Shown here one piece after another: positions 9,236 through 18,711 of a DNA stretch of 64,000 nt. The stretch comes from Nisaea acidiphila (GTDB taxonomy: Bacteria; Pseudomonadota; Alphaproteobacteria; Thalassobaculales; Thalassobaculaceae). The stretch's first letter is position 1; every line of letters begins with the position of its first letter. Below the pieces are notes generated by a model that was given only the letters and a program-made list of their open reading frames with translations, did no database searches and was not told the origin of the DNA. The stretch spans positions 744,001 to 808,000 of the forward strand of contig NZ_CP102480.1 of assembly GCF_024662015.1 (NCBI RefSeq), written 5' to 3'. The position numbers were made by a program, and so were the translations under genes.

Positions 9236-10877
9236 GCCCGAACAGCATGGTGATATTGATCCGGCGGTGGATATAGCCGTCTCGGAATGAGAAGCGGTCT
9301 GTCTCGTGGAACAGGCGTGAGTCGAAGAGCAAAGCCCGGTTCTCCCGATTGGCGACGCGGATCGGATTGTGCCTGTCCTCTCCGAGCGCGGCATAGATCT
9401 CTTCCGCCGGCGCCGTGTTGTAGCGCTCGAATGTCCAGTCCTTCGGGGCCGGCTTGCGGAAGACGAGCAGACCGCCTGTTTCCTTATCCAGATTGGACTC
9501 GGCGTGATTGATCCAGAAATTCACGTTCACGGCGGCAAAATCGGCATGCGGGTTAATACCAGACATGTGCTGATCGTACTTGTAGGCCCACATCAGCTTC
9601 AGCCCGTGCGGTCCGAGGATGCGGGGCAACCGCTCCCTGAGGCCACGGCCAATGGCGAATAGCAGCGGGTCGTTGAACCCTGAACGGTAATAGGCGCCGA
9701 GATACCCGGCCCCCTTGATCTGATGCCAGATCGTTGACTCGAAACAGAAGCGCCGGATCCGGGCCAGCGCCTCCTCGTTGAGCAGCGAGTCGATGGCCAC
9801 CGCCTTCGGCTCCGCATCGAGATAGCTTTCCTCGATCGCCGCCCAATCGAGATCCGGGTTCATCGGATCCTCATCGTTCCAGCCGCTCGCCGCGATATGG
9901 ACGAAACGATTGTAGGAGCGTCGGATGCGATCGTAGCGCTTATCGTCGAGCATGAAGGAGACCGCCTCCCGCTCCTCATCGCTCAGACCGTCGAGCAGTT
10001 CTCGGTAGGCCTTCCATTCCTCTTCGTAATCGGCCGGAAGGACGCCCCGTTCCGTCAGGTAACGATATTGTTCGGCATCGTGCTTGAGGCGATGGCGCGC
10101 ACAGACGCGCTCGACAGGCGCAACCGGTTCAACCGGGAGATCGTCATAGTCGGATGCATCGTCCAGCGGCCGTCCATGGATCAGGCGGGCGCGCCGGGCA
10201 TAAGGCTCGGCCGCTTCCTCAAACCTGTCGGACTCGATTAGCGTAACGCCCAAATTATACCAGAGTTCCTGATCGTTCGGGTGGCGCTCCAGAAGTTCCC
10301 GATAGAGCTGTTCGGCTTCGGCACCGAAACCGTTCTTCATCAGCTGATAGGCACTGTTGATCGAGCGAGCGCGGTCGGACGGCTGGGCGGCGGTGAGACG
10401 CGCCACGGCCGTCTCGATCCATTTCGCGTCGTCCGCCCTGCGCGCGGCCTCAAGCAACAATCCGCTCTGCGCCGCTGGATCGATGACGAAGGCCTGCAGC
10501 GCGGCGCGCAGTGCCACATGCGACTCGCCCTGCTCCGCGGCGGCTTCGGCGCGCAGGACATAGGGCCCGGCCCCCTCGGGCGCGAGGATTGTCGCCCGCC
10601 GTCCGGCGAGAACTGAGTCATCGCGCTTGCCTGCGCGGCGGCAGGCAAGCGCCAGGTTGGAATGGACCGCCGCCACGCCGGGCAAACCCTCGGCAGCCAC
10701 CGCGTAGGCCGCGGCCGCATCGCCGTTGCGCCCCTGCCGAAAGCGGATGATACCGAGATAGAATTGCGCCGCTGGATGGCGCGGATTGGCATCGACGAAC
10801 GCGACTAGTCCGGGCTCGGCCGCATCGGCCTGCCCGCTATCCACCAATTTGATCAGGCTACCAAGATCTTCGCTCAT
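9222..10877 (-). CDS. TPR protein with C-terminal 2OG-Fe(II) dioxygenase domain
   Basis: A 551-residue protein. Residues 1-230 are TPR-like repeats (HPAAQFYLGIIRFRQGRNGDAAAAYAVAAEGL and following). The C-terminal 200 residues form a double-stranded beta-helix oxygenase: INPHADFAAVNVNFWIN gives the HxD iron pair, and ALLFDSRLFHETDRF supplies the distal His, followed by RRINITML with the Arg that binds 2-oxoglutarate. Proteins of this layout hydroxylate protein or small-molecule substrates. Its 3' end overlaps the start of the TPR-glycosyltransferase gene, suggesting hydroxylation followed by glycosylation of one target. That coupling is inference. Confidence 0.78.
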   Translation of the reverse strand: MSEDLGSLIKLVDSGQADAAEPGLVAFVDANPRHPAAQFYLGIIRFRQGRNGDAAAAYAVAAEGLPGVAAVHSNLALACRRAGKRDDSVLAGRRATILAPEGAGPYVLRAEAAAEQGESHVALRAALQAFVIDPAAQSGLLLEAARRADDAKWIETAVARLTAAQPSDRARSINSAYQLMKNGFGAEAEQLYRELLERHPNDQELWYNLGVTLIESDRFEEAAEPYARRARLIHGRPLDDASDYDDLPVEPVAPVERVCARHRLKHDAEQYRYLTERGVLPADYEEEWKAYRELLDGLSDEEREAVSFMLDDKRYDRIRRSYNRFVHIAASGWNDEDPMNPDLDWAAIEESYLDAEPKAVAIDSLLNEEALARIRRFCFESTIWHQIKGAGYLGAYYRSGFNDPLLFAIGRGLRERLPRILGPHGLKLMWAYKYDQHMSGINPHADFAAVNVNFWINHAESNLDKETGGLLVFRKPAPKDWTFERYNTAPAEEIYAALGEDRHNPIRVANRENRALLFDSRLFHETDRFSFRDGYIHRRINITMLFGHGGT

Positions 10878-10931
10878 ACCCGGTTCTTAGCGCGGAAGCG
10901 GCCGGGCGCCAATGGGCGAAAGACCGCAGCT

Positions 10932-12122
10932 TCAGACCCCGCCGCTCCAGCCGAACGGAAGCCCGACATAGTTCTCCGCGACATTCCGCCGACCGGTCTC
11001 CGTCCCGGTATAGAAATCGAGATCGGCAAACTGGATTTCATGATCGAACGCCGCGCCGTCCGGGAACTTGTGCAGCAAGCTGGTCATGAACCAAGAGAAA
11101 CGCTGTGCCGCCCAGATACGCTTGAGTGCGAGGGCCTCGTAACCGTCCAGCTTTGCCGTCGATCCGGACTTGTAGAAATCGGCAAGTCCTTCGCTCAACA
11201 GCTTCACGTCGCCCGCGGCGAGATTGAGCCCTTTGGCGCCTGTCGGCGGCACGATATGCGCGGCGTCACCGGCAAGGAACAGCCGGCCGTGACGCATCGT
11301 CTCGCAGACGAAGCTGCGCATCGGCGTCACGTCCTTGCGGATGATCGTTCCCTCGTTGACGCGGAACCCGTCCTTGGCTTCGAGACGCTTGTGCAACTCG
11401 TCCCAGACCCGGCTGTCCGGCCATTCCTCAAGATTTTCGTCCGGGTCGCATTGCAGATAGAGCCGCGTCACTTCCGGAGAGCGCATGCTGAAGAGCGCGA
11501 AGCCGTCCTCGTGGCGGGAATAGATCAACTCATCCTGGGCTGGCGCCGCTTCGGCCAATACGCCGAGCCAGGCGAACGGATAAACCTTCTCGAACAGTCT
11601 CAGCTTCTGTTCCGGAATACTCTTCCGCCCCGCGCCATGGAAACCGTCGCATCCGGCGATGAAATCGCAGGCAAGGGTTTTCGTTTGGCCCTCATGAGTG
11701 AAAGAGAGAGATGGAGTATCGCTCTCGGCACCGTGGATCGCCACATCCTCCGCCTCGAACAGGATCTGCCCGTCGAATTCCTTTTTCAGAAGGATCAGGT
11801 CTTTGACGACCTCCTGCTGACCGTAGACGGTGACCTTCTTCCCACCGGTCAGGCTCGGAAAATCGATGCGCCGCTTCTCACCGCGGAACAACAGGTCTAT
11901 GCCCTCGTGCGGCATGCCTTCCTTCGCGAGCCGTTCGCCGGCGCCCATCTCATGCAGAAACTCGACCGTAGGGTGCTCGAGGACGCCGGCACGGATACGG
12001 CTCAGGACATATTCCTCGGATCGCTGTTCGAGGATCACGCAATCGATCCCGTACCCCCGCAGCGTCTGGGCGAGCATCAGGCCGGCCGGCCCTGCGCCGA
12101 TAATTCCAACTTGGGTCTTCAT
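10932..12122 (-). CDS. pobA: 4-hydroxybenzoate 3-monooxygenase
   Basis: A 396-residue FAD-dependent aromatic hydroxylase converting 4-hydroxybenzoate to protocatechuate with NADPH and O2. Class A flavoprotein motifs are in order: GAGPAGLMLAQTLRGYGIDCVILEQ at the N terminus (GxGxxG), RIRAGVLEH, the DG motif in FIAGCDGFHG near residue 160, and the GD motif LFLAGDAAHIVPPTGAKGLNLA near residue 285. Length matches characterised PobA (about 394). It is transcribed divergently from an AraC-family gene, the common pobA-pobR arrangement. No protocatechuate ring-cleavage genes are in the window. Confidence 0.95.
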   Translation of the reverse strand: MKTQVGIIGAGPAGLMLAQTLRGYGIDCVILEQRSEEYVLSRIRAGVLEHPTVEFLHEMGAGERLAKEGMPHEGIDLLFRGEKRRIDFPSLTGGKKVTVYGQQEVVKDLILLKKEFDGQILFEAEDVAIHGAESDTPSLSFTHEGQTKTLACDFIAGCDGFHGAGRKSIPEQKLRLFEKVYPFAWLGVLAEAAPAQDELIYSRHEDGFALFSMRSPEVTRLYLQCDPDENLEEWPDSRVWDELHKRLEAKDGFRVNEGTIIRKDVTPMRSFVCETMRHGRLFLAGDAAHIVPPTGAKGLNLAAGDVKLLSEGLADFYKSGSTAKLDGYEALALKRIWAAQRFSWFMTSLLHKFPDGAAFDHEIQFADLDFYTGTETGRRNVAENYVGLPFGWSGGV

Positions 12123-12278
12123 GGTCGTTTCCCCAGCATATTAATGTTTGTCAGTAAGCTAGTGGAGCAACGGCCGCTCAAGAAGAGCAGGACAGGACAA
12201 TTTTTTGTACATTTCGGACAAGAGATCAGATATCCTTGTCTCGTTTCGCTTTCGGAACCGGAACCACCGGCGCGACAG
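12123..12278. promoter_or_regulatory. Divergent pobA-pobR control region
   Basis: These 156 bp separate the divergent starts of pobA and the AraC-type regulator and must contain both promoters and the activator site. An AT-rich core (about 12140-12215, including CAGCATATTAATG and ACAATTTTTTGTACA) is the likely operator/promoter. The second element is a near-palindrome around ACAAT-TTT-TTGTA. No exact -35/-10 pair was assigned. Confidence 0.45.
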
Positions 12279-13184
12279 ATGAACGTTATTCCTTCCTTCA
12301 CACTCTACGCAGACGGCAAAACGAATGTTGCGCCACAGTTCGTTCACATCGAAACGATTCCTCTCCGCAGCAAGAAAAACGATTGGATTATCCGGCCACA
12401 CCGGCACCCAGAACTCTTCCAGATGCTGCTATTGACCCGCGGGCGTGCGGAGATGCGGCTCGAAGGGGACGATTTCCAGCTCGACGCGCCCGCTCTCACG
12501 GCGATCGCCCCGAATGCGGTGCATGGCTATGCGTTTCAGACCGATGTAGAGGGCTTCGTCCTCAGCGTGTCGGACGCCTATCTGAGGGAACTCCTCGGGG
12601 CGACGGGCGACCAGGAGGCAACGGACATTCTCGCCGCGTCCTGCGTGTTATCCCTTGCAGATCTGAAAGATGCCGTGGACGAAATGCGTGCCGCCTGCCA
12701 GCGCATCGCAGTCGAAAGCCAGGGCCGGCGCGTCGGAAGACAGGCCCGGCTCGGCGCCGACCTCATGCTCGTCTTCGGACTGCTGGCAGAACTCGGGCCT
12801 GACGGGCATGGCGGCAAGGTGGGAGAGTCGAGCGCGGATACGGTGCTATTCGACCGATTCCGGATGCTTGTCGAAAATCGCTACCGCGATCAGCTCTCGA
12901 TCAGGGATTACGCCTCCGAGCTCGCCACCTCGGAGCGCACGCTGAGACGCACCGTCAAGGCCCGCTCGGGCCAGACCCCTCTCGAAATCCTCCGCCAGCG
13001 CATCATTCTGGAAGCGCAGCGCGATCTGCTCTATTCCGCGATGTCGGTTTCGGAAATCGCCTATGGGCTCGGGTTCCAGGATCAGGCTTATTTCTCGCGC
13101 TTCTTTGCCGCCGCCACAGGTCAGAGCCCGAGCCGCTTCCGGGAGAACCACAAATCGGGCTGGTCCGGAACCGTCGCCGACTAG
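12279..13184 (+). CDS. pobR: AraC-family transcriptional regulator (PobR-type)
   Basis: A 301-residue activator. The N-terminal half is a cupin-like effector domain (IRPHRHPELFQMLLLTRGRAEMRLEGDDFQL; the two His residues are typical). The C-terminal 100 residues hold two helix-turn-helix motifs: LSIRDYASELATSERTLRRTVKARSG and MSVSEIAYGLGFQDQAYFSRFFAAATGQSPSRFR, the AraC signature. The ATG at 12279 fits family length, though the frame is open far upstream through the antisense of pobA. Position next to pobA suggests activation by 4-hydroxybenzoate. Its stop codon overlaps the convergent dehydratase stop within the four bases CTAG at 13181-13184. Confidence 0.87.
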   Translation: MNVIPSFTLYADGKTNVAPQFVHIETIPLRSKKNDWIIRPHRHPELFQMLLLTRGRAEMRLEGDDFQLDAPALTAIAPNAVHGYAFQTDVEGFVLSVSDAYLRELLGATGDQEATDILAASCVLSLADLKDAVDEMRAACQRIAVESQGRRVGRQARLGADLMLVFGLLAELGPDGHGGKVGESSADTVLFDRFRMLVENRYRDQLSIRDYASELATSERTLRRTVKARSGQTPLEILRQRIILEAQRDLLYSAMSVSEIAYGLGFQDQAYFSRFFAAATGQSPSRFRENHKSGWSGTVAD

Positions 13185-15109
13185 GCCTGGCTGCGAACCG
13201 CCATTCCCGCGGCGCCTTCCGCGCGCCCTGAGAACTCCGGTACCAACCTGGACAAAAGCGTCAGGACCTGTTCCGCCTCACGCTGCCCGCCGGCCGCCTC
13301 GATCTCTTCCAGAGCCCGCGAAATCACGGCGAGATCCGCGGTCCTTGGAGACGCGGTGCGAATGCCGTCGATCGCCGTCGGCCGGAGGGACTCGGCATCG
13401 TGGAAGAGCTCTTCGTAGAGCTTCTCTCCGGGACGCGGGCCGGTGAACTCGATCGGAATGTCCTGGTCCGGCATGAAGCCCGAAAGGCGGATCATCTGCC
13501 GCGCGAGGTCGACGATCTTCACCGGCTCCCCCATGTCGAGCACGCAGATCGCCCCGTTTTCGCGCGTCGCCGCGTCCAGCCCGGCATCGAAAGCCGCGGC
13601 CTGCAGCACCAGCTCCACCGCCTCGCGCACCGTCATGAAATAGCGGGTCATGTCCGGATGGGTGACGGTCACCGGACCGCCGCGGGCGATCTGGCGCCGG
13701 AACAGCGGGATGACCGACCCGGTCGAACCGAGCACGTTGCCGAAGCGGACCGTGACGTAACGGGGGCCGCCCTTCTCCGCCTGCTCCCGATCCTTCGCCT
13801 GGCAATAGGCTTCCGCTGACCGTTTGGTCGCCCCCATGACGTTGGTCGGGTTCACTGCCTTGTCGGTGGAGATCAGCACCATCGCCTTGACGCCATGCCG
13901 CGCCACCGCGTCGGCGACGTTGCGCGTGCCGATCACGTTGGTCAGCACCCCGTCCACCGGGTTGGCTTCCACCAGCGGAACATGCTTCAGGGCCGCCGCG
14001 TGAAAAACGATATCGGGAGCGAACTCGGCGAAGCTCGCATTGAGTGCATCGGTATCGCGGACGTCCGTCAACAGCGCGCGGCGCGGCAGGTCCGGGTATC
14101 TCTCGGAGATCTCAAGATCGATCTGATAGAGCGGATATTCGCCCATATCCATCAGCGCCAGTTCGGCCGGGCCGAGAGCCGCAATCTGGCGCGAGAGCTC
14201 GCCGCCGATCGTCCCGCCCGCACCGGTGACCAGTATCCGCCGGCCGGAGATCAGATTGGCCACGCCCTTGCGGTCGAGCACTTTCTGCGGCCGGCCGAGC
14301 AGATCCTCGACGCTGACCTCGCGCACCGTTTCGGCCCGGTGCTCGGCGCCTTCCAACGATGCCATGCGCGGCATCCGCCCGACCGCCAGACCGAGATCGT
14401 TCGCCTTGTCGAGCAGTTCGCGCACCACCGCGCCATCTATGGATTGCCGCGTGATCACCAGGCGCTGCGGCGCCGTGTCCTTGCGCCGGAGCTCCGCGAC
14501 GACCGCGTCCAGTTCGTTCAGCGTTCCCAGAACCGGCACACCGCGGATTGCGCGGCCGACCCGGCCGCCCCGGTCGTCGACGATGCCGACGACACGATAT
14601 GGCGCGTCGCGCTCCCGCCCCATCTCCCGGATAAAGGCATCGGTCCCGTCTCCCGCTCCGATCAGCAACACCGGCACCCGGCTCGCGGCATTGCGTTCGA
14701 AGAGGCTGGAGAATGCCCCGTCTTTCACGAGCCGGTAGGCGAACCGCGGCCCCGCGAGCAGCAGGGTCAGGACGAAGAACTCGATAACCAGGAAAGAGCG
14801 CGGGAAATCGTCGAGCCGCGTGGCGAGAAACTGAACGGCGAGAAACAACGTGATGCAGAGCACGACCGCGCGGACGATCCGGCTGAGATCGCTCATCGAA
14901 GCGTAGCGCCAGACCGTGCGGTCGAGCCGCATGGAGAGGAAGACCAGCGCGGAAACGCCGGTAAAGGCGGCAAGCCCGAAGACCACGACCTCGCGCGGCC
15001 AGATCAGGATGTCCTGCCCGAGCCGCAAGGTCAGCGATATCAGGAAGGAGAGCGCCGCCATCCCGACATCGTGCAGGTAGGTCAGGAGACTGCGTTTAGA
15101 CCCGAACAT
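13181..15109 (-). CDS. Membrane-bound nucleotide-sugar 4,6-dehydratase (WbpM/CapD/FlaA1 type)
   Basis: A 642-residue inner-membrane enzyme. Four N-terminal membrane helices span roughly residues 10-130. A first Rossmann-like domain starts at VPVLLIGAGDGTDAF. The catalytic short-chain dehydrogenase domain starts at RRILVTGAGGTIGGELSRQI (NAD-binding GxxGxxG) and has LISTDKAVNPTNVMGATKRSAEAY, where the family's Met-x3-Lys replaces the usual Tyr-x3-Lys. Relatives convert UDP-GlcNAc to the 4-keto-6-deoxy intermediate for O-antigen or capsule. The ATG at 15109 is used. With the GT4 gene upstream it forms the WbpL-WbpM pair that makes and loads the first sugar. Confidence 0.9.
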   Translation of the reverse strand: MFGSKRSLLTYLHDVGMAALSFLISLTLRLGQDILIWPREVVVFGLAAFTGVSALVFLSMRLDRTVWRYASMSDLSRIVRAVVLCITLFLAVQFLATRLDDFPRSFLVIEFFVLTLLLAGPRFAYRLVKDGAFSSLFERNAASRVPVLLIGAGDGTDAFIREMGRERDAPYRVVGIVDDRGGRVGRAIRGVPVLGTLNELDAVVAELRRKDTAPQRLVITRQSIDGAVVRELLDKANDLGLAVGRMPRMASLEGAEHRAETVREVSVEDLLGRPQKVLDRKGVANLISGRRILVTGAGGTIGGELSRQIAALGPAELALMDMGEYPLYQIDLEISERYPDLPRRALLTDVRDTDALNASFAEFAPDIVFHAAALKHVPLVEANPVDGVLTNVIGTRNVADAVARHGVKAMVLISTDKAVNPTNVMGATKRSAEAYCQAKDREQAEKGGPRYVTVRFGNVLGSTGSVIPLFRRQIARGGPVTVTHPDMTRYFMTVREAVELVLQAAAFDAGLDAATRENGAICVLDMGEPVKIVDLARQMIRLSGFMPDQDIPIEFTGPRPGEKLYEELFHDAESLRPTAIDGIRTASPRTADLAVISRALEEIEAAGGQREAEQVLTLLSRLVPEFSGRAEGAAGMAVRSQA

Positions 15110-15200
15110 CAGCAAAAACTCATCCGTTCCGACGCCCGATCCGGGCCGAAATATCCTGCAAATCTAAACCAGATGAGCGGTCCAGTCTTGCCCCGCATGT

Positions 15201-16226
15201 TCATGCCGCGACTTGGGCCTTGATCCGGCCGCGGCGAAACATCAGGCAGAGCCCGATCACGGCCGCATATCCGGCAATAACGGCGGGGATCGGATAATCC
15301 GTCGCCGCAAACAGGGTTAGCAGGATCAGAAAGGCATTTAGCACGGCGATCAGGAGGCAGGCGCCGGCGTGGCTGAAGCCGCGCTGCGTCGCCTGCTGGT
15401 AGAAATGCTGGCGGTGCGCCTCGAAGACGTTCTCCCGGCGGATCAGACGCTTGGCGAGCGTGAAGGTGGCATCGAAGAGATAATAGGCTGGCAGCAGGAC
15501 TGCCGCCGCCCATCCGGTCAGACCGGACATGCTCCCCGCCGTCTCGAGCAGCATCCAGCCGATCAGGAAGCCAAGCGGGATCGAGGCGACGTCGCCGATG
15601 AAGATCCGGGAAGGCTGCCAGTTCCAGACCAAGAACCCGGAGATCGCCGCGACCATGGCCAGCGCCGGCACCTCAAGCGCCGCCGAGACACCGCCGAGCA
15701 TAACCAGGCCGAACACCCCGCCTCCGATGCTGACGGTCTCGACACCGGTGATGCCGTCGATCCCGTCCATGAAATTGAACAGGTTGACGAACCAGAGCCA
15801 CGCGAAGCCCGCCACAGGGAGTTCGAGCCAGAGCGGCAACAGGCCATCCGTCAGGCCGTTTCCAGGAACGGTGAACCAGAGCCCCGCCGCAACGCAGAGC
15901 GCCTGCACGATCAGCCGAAGTCGGGCCGGCAGGTTCCTCAGATCGTCGATGAAGGAAAGCGCCGCCAGGATCAGCGTCAGACCGGCGATCGCAAACGCAG
16001 TCCCGTCGATATTACCAGCAAGGACCAGCCAGCCGATCCATCCCGTGAGCATCACGGCGATAACGGCAATGCCGCCGCCGCGCGGTTTCGGCACGTCATG
16101 ACTGCTGCGCTCATTCGGCACGTCGATGACGCTCCGACGGGTCAGCAGAGAGATCAGCAGGCGCGTGCCGATCAGAGCGGCAACAAAGAGGACGGAGAAA
16201 AAGATAATGGCCGAAAGCGGTTGCAT
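15201..16226 (-). CDS. GT4/MraY-family initiating glycosyltransferase (WbpL-like)
   Basis: A 341-residue polytopic membrane transferase that would attach the first sugar phosphate to undecaprenyl phosphate. About ten hydrophobic segments are present. Family motifs visible are RSSHDVPKPRGGGIAVI in the first cytoplasmic loop, LSFIDDLRNLPARLRL (the DD metal-binding pair), FNFMDGIDGITGVE and FIGDVASIPLGFLIGW. The ATG at 16226 precedes the first TM. It lies directly upstream of the WbpM-like dehydratase and downstream of the heparinase-like gene, which fits an O-antigen or capsule locus. Confidence 0.88.
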   Translation of the reverse strand: MQPLSAIIFFSVLFVAALIGTRLLISLLTRRSVIDVPNERSSHDVPKPRGGGIAVIAVMLTGWIGWLVLAGNIDGTAFAIAGLTLILAALSFIDDLRNLPARLRLIVQALCVAAGLWFTVPGNGLTDGLLPLWLELPVAGFAWLWFVNLFNFMDGIDGITGVETVSIGGGVFGLVMLGGVSAALEVPALAMVAAISGFLVWNWQPSRIFIGDVASIPLGFLIGWMLLETAGSMSGLTGWAAAVLLPAYYLFDATFTLAKRLIRRENVFEAHRQHFYQQATQRGFSHAGACLLIAVLNAFLILLTLFAATDYPIPAVIAGYAAVIGLCLMFRRGRIKAQVAA

Positions 16227-16268
16227 GGGCGCCTTATACCTTCCGGGCCGCCGCGGGTGCCAGCCGCA

Positions 16269-17891
16269 TCAGCCCGCGGCCTTGCCGTCTTCGCGCTGCA
16301 GGGCCCAGCGCATCGTGACCTCGCCCGTCGCCCGGATGTCGGTCAGCGGCTCCCGGATCACCAGCTGTTCGCAGCGCTGAAAGGTGCCGTCCTGACCGAA
16401 ATAGACGCTCTCGTTCAGCGCAAGGCCGCGATCGCAACGCAGACGCCAGCCGGAGCCGCTCGAAAGCCGGATCAGGGCCGCGGAGCCGCTCTGGATGATC
16501 GAGGCGCGGACCTTCGGATGCAGATGCAGGCGGATGCAGGCCTCGGCCGGGATATCGCCCGGATCGCCGGTATAGAGCAGCCGGTCCTCGACCCGGAGGT
16601 CATCGCCGCTGCGCGAGAGAAAGACCCGCCGGAAATGCTTCAGGCCATGGGTCGGGAGATAGCCGTCATGTTCCGCCTCGACCAGCATGTCGCCATCGTG
16701 TTCCGAGCGCACCGCCGACACGTTTTCCGGCCGCGCGCCGACCGTCCCGTCGCTTTCGATCTCGGCGGCGTTGCGGTCGTCCACCACGAGGGTCGAATGG
16801 GCCGCCGTCGCCCGCAGCACGTTGTCCCATTTCGGATCGGCCGGGCTGGCGCCGCAATTCACGATCATCCGCTGCTTGCCGACGCTGAGCTCGAAGGACA
16901 GAAGGCCCGCATGAGCCGTCTGGTCCGACGCGGACGGTCTGCCGGTATCCATGACAAGGCAGGTGCGCCCTGCGATCAGCCGTTCGAAGCCGCTTTCCGG
17001 TGCCGAGAGCTGGGATTTCCGCTTGGTCTCCGCCTGCGCGATCAGGCTGTCGATGAACGGAACCGAGCCTTCGGTCGCGTGGTTGAAGACGGCGAGGCCG
17101 CCATCGCCGTGCCGCAGCATGCGCAGCATCGCGGTCATTGCGGAGACCCGATCGTCGAGCCGCTCGTCCGGCTGCCCGGCCAGACGCAGAGCGCGTCGGA
17201 TCTCGACGAGATCGGCCAGCGCGGAGACCTGCAGCGCCGGAGAGCGGGACACGTGTCCCCCGTCCCGCCGGACCTGCCGCTCGAGCTCCTTGTGCAGCCA
17301 GTTCAGCGCCTGGGCGATCTTCGCCTCGCCCTCGCCGACCACCGCCATCGCGGCAAACAGCCCCTTGGCGGCCAGCAGCCGCCGGGCGCCGGGTGCCGAG
17401 GCCTCGATATCGCCTGCCAGATGCCGGTATTGCCGTCCGACGGACTCGAAGAAATCCGCCCGGAACGCATCGTCCGCAGAAGCGCCGAAGAAATCGTAAT
17501 TGCCGATCCAGGCCGCGAGCCGGCCGCCGAGAATGTCCGGACGCCAGAGCAACGCGTCCCATTCGTCATGCCGCTCGAGCCAGCCATCGACGAGTTCACG
17601 AGCCCTAAGCCGCGCGGCCTCGCCACCCAGATCGCGGAGATCGCGCAGCCAGGAAAAGCCGTGCAAATGCTCGAGGGCACCCGGCTCACCCGGCTCCCGC
17701 GCCCAGGCATCCTCCGCCAGCGCGATCACGCCCTGCGGATAGGGCATCCGCCCTTCGAGCAGCGCCCGGCCGCGATCCGCATCGCCCGGCAGATCGTCCG
17801 AAAGCCGGTCCCTGAAACCGTTCAGCGGCTTCGCCGCGAGCCGCCAGCGGTAGATCGGCGAGGCGAAATAGAGTTCCTTCAAAGTGCGCAT
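16269..17891 (-). CDS. Heparinase II/III-family protein
   Basis: A 540-residue protein with the two-part heparinase II/III plan: an alpha/alpha-toroid N-terminal half (LHGFSWLRDLRDLGGEAAR, DILGGRLAAWIGNYDFF, RRDGGHVSRSPALQVSALADLVEIRRAL) and a beta-sandwich C-terminal half (GLLSFELSVGKQRMIVNCGA, AHSTLVVDDRNAAE, LKHFRRVFLSRSGDDLRVEDRLLY). The family are polysaccharide lyases acting on uronic-acid polymers, but many bacterial copies sit in capsule or alginate-type loci. No signal peptide is visible, as is common for the cytoplasmic members. The ATG at 17891 (MRTLKELYF) is chosen. It sits between rpe and the WbpL-like gene on the same strand. Confidence 0.83.
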   Translation of the reverse strand: MRTLKELYFASPIYRWRLAAKPLNGFRDRLSDDLPGDADRGRALLEGRMPYPQGVIALAEDAWAREPGEPGALEHLHGFSWLRDLRDLGGEAARLRARELVDGWLERHDEWDALLWRPDILGGRLAAWIGNYDFFGASADDAFRADFFESVGRQYRHLAGDIEASAPGARRLLAAKGLFAAMAVVGEGEAKIAQALNWLHKELERQVRRDGGHVSRSPALQVSALADLVEIRRALRLAGQPDERLDDRVSAMTAMLRMLRHGDGGLAVFNHATEGSVPFIDSLIAQAETKRKSQLSAPESGFERLIAGRTCLVMDTGRPSASDQTAHAGLLSFELSVGKQRMIVNCGASPADPKWDNVLRATAAHSTLVVDDRNAAEIESDGTVGARPENVSAVRSEHDGDMLVEAEHDGYLPTHGLKHFRRVFLSRSGDDLRVEDRLLYTGDPGDIPAEACIRLHLHPKVRASIIQSGSAALIRLSSGSGWRLRCDRGLALNESVYFGQDGTFQRCEQLVIREPLTDIRATGEVTMRWALQREDGKAAG

Positions 17892-17917
17892 GGGCGCTCC
17901 CAAAGACCGGCTGTCTG

Positions 17918-18583
17918 TCAGCCGTCTCCCCGGATCGCCGCGATGTTCGCGGCATAAGCGTCGGGCCCGCCCTTGAAGACGGCGGACCCGGCAACGAGCA
18001 CATCGGCGCCCGCCGCGATGCAGCGCGGCGCGGTTTCCGCCGTCACCCCGCCATCGACCTCCAGATCGATCGCCCGGCCGGTCGCGTCGATCCGTTTACG
18101 GATCGCTTCGATCTTGGCGAGCTGGCTGTCGATGAATTTCTGCCCGCCGAAACCGGGATTGACCGACATCACAAGGATCAGGTCGCAGAGATCGATCAGA
18201 TTGTCCACGACCTCGACCGGCGTTCCGGGATTGAGCGAGATCCCGGCCTTCTTGCCGAAGGACTTGATGCTCTGCAGCGTGCGATGGGTATGGGCGCCGG
18301 CTTCCGGATGCACGGTAATGATGTCCGCGCCCGCATCGACGAAGGCCTCGATATAGGGATCGACCGGCGAAATCATAAGATGCACGTCGAAGGTCTTCTT
18401 CGTCACCCCGCGCACCGCCTTGGTAACGGCCGGCCCGAAGGAGATGTTCGGCACGAAATGACCGTCCATCACATCGACATGGATATAATCGGCGCCCGCC
18501 TTGTCGACGGCCTCGATCTCCGCCCCGAGGCGGGCGAAATCCGCCGCCAGGATGGAGGGTGCAATTCGCGTTTTCTGCTGCAT
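17918..18583 (-). CDS. rpe: Ribulose-phosphate 3-epimerase
   Basis: A 221-residue TIM-barrel enzyme interconverting ribulose-5-phosphate and xylulose-5-phosphate in the pentose phosphate pathway and Calvin cycle. Signatures are intact: [14 protein letters not shown] at the N terminus, [17 protein letters not shown] (metal His and Asp), [20 protein letters not shown], and [14 protein letters not shown]. The ATG at 18583 aligns with the family start; a GTG nine bases upstream is possible. It lies just upstream of the heparinase-like gene (26 bp), and is divergent from the PhyH gene. Confidence 0.95.
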   Translation of the reverse strand: MQQKTRIAPSILAADFARLGAEIEAVDKAGADYIHVDVMDGHFVPNISFGPAVTKAVRGVTKKTFDVHLMISPVDPYIEAFVDAGADIITVHPEAGAHTHRTLQSIKSFGKKAGISLNPGTPVEVVDNLIDLCDLILVMSVNPGFGGQKFIDSQLAKIEAIRKRIDATGRAIDLEVDGGVTAETAPRCIAAGADVLVAGSAVFKGGPDAYAANIAAIRGDG

Positions 18584-18711
18584 GGCTCTCACCTATCAGG
18601 TTGCCTGACGGGGAACAAGAAGTCTGGGCACGCGATCTGATAGCATCTGTGGCGCCACGCACAAGCCGTCATAGCGGCGCATGCACGCAGGTGCGGAGTT
18701 CCAATCGTCCG

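Noticed and set aside
11040-12278. In-frame extension of the AraC gene by 413 codons
   Set aside because: It is the antisense of pobA; the AraC family start at 12279 gives the standard length.
13181-13184. Frameshift or misassembly at overlapping stops CTAG
   Set aside because: Convergent genes sharing CTAG are a normal compact arrangement; both protein ends match their families.
15369-17957. Very long open frame (862 codons) on the plus strand antisense to the GT4 and heparinase genes
   Set aside because: Its translation is rich in Arg, His, Asp and Gln with no motif, as expected for the antisense of GC-rich genes; the opposite strand carries clear families.
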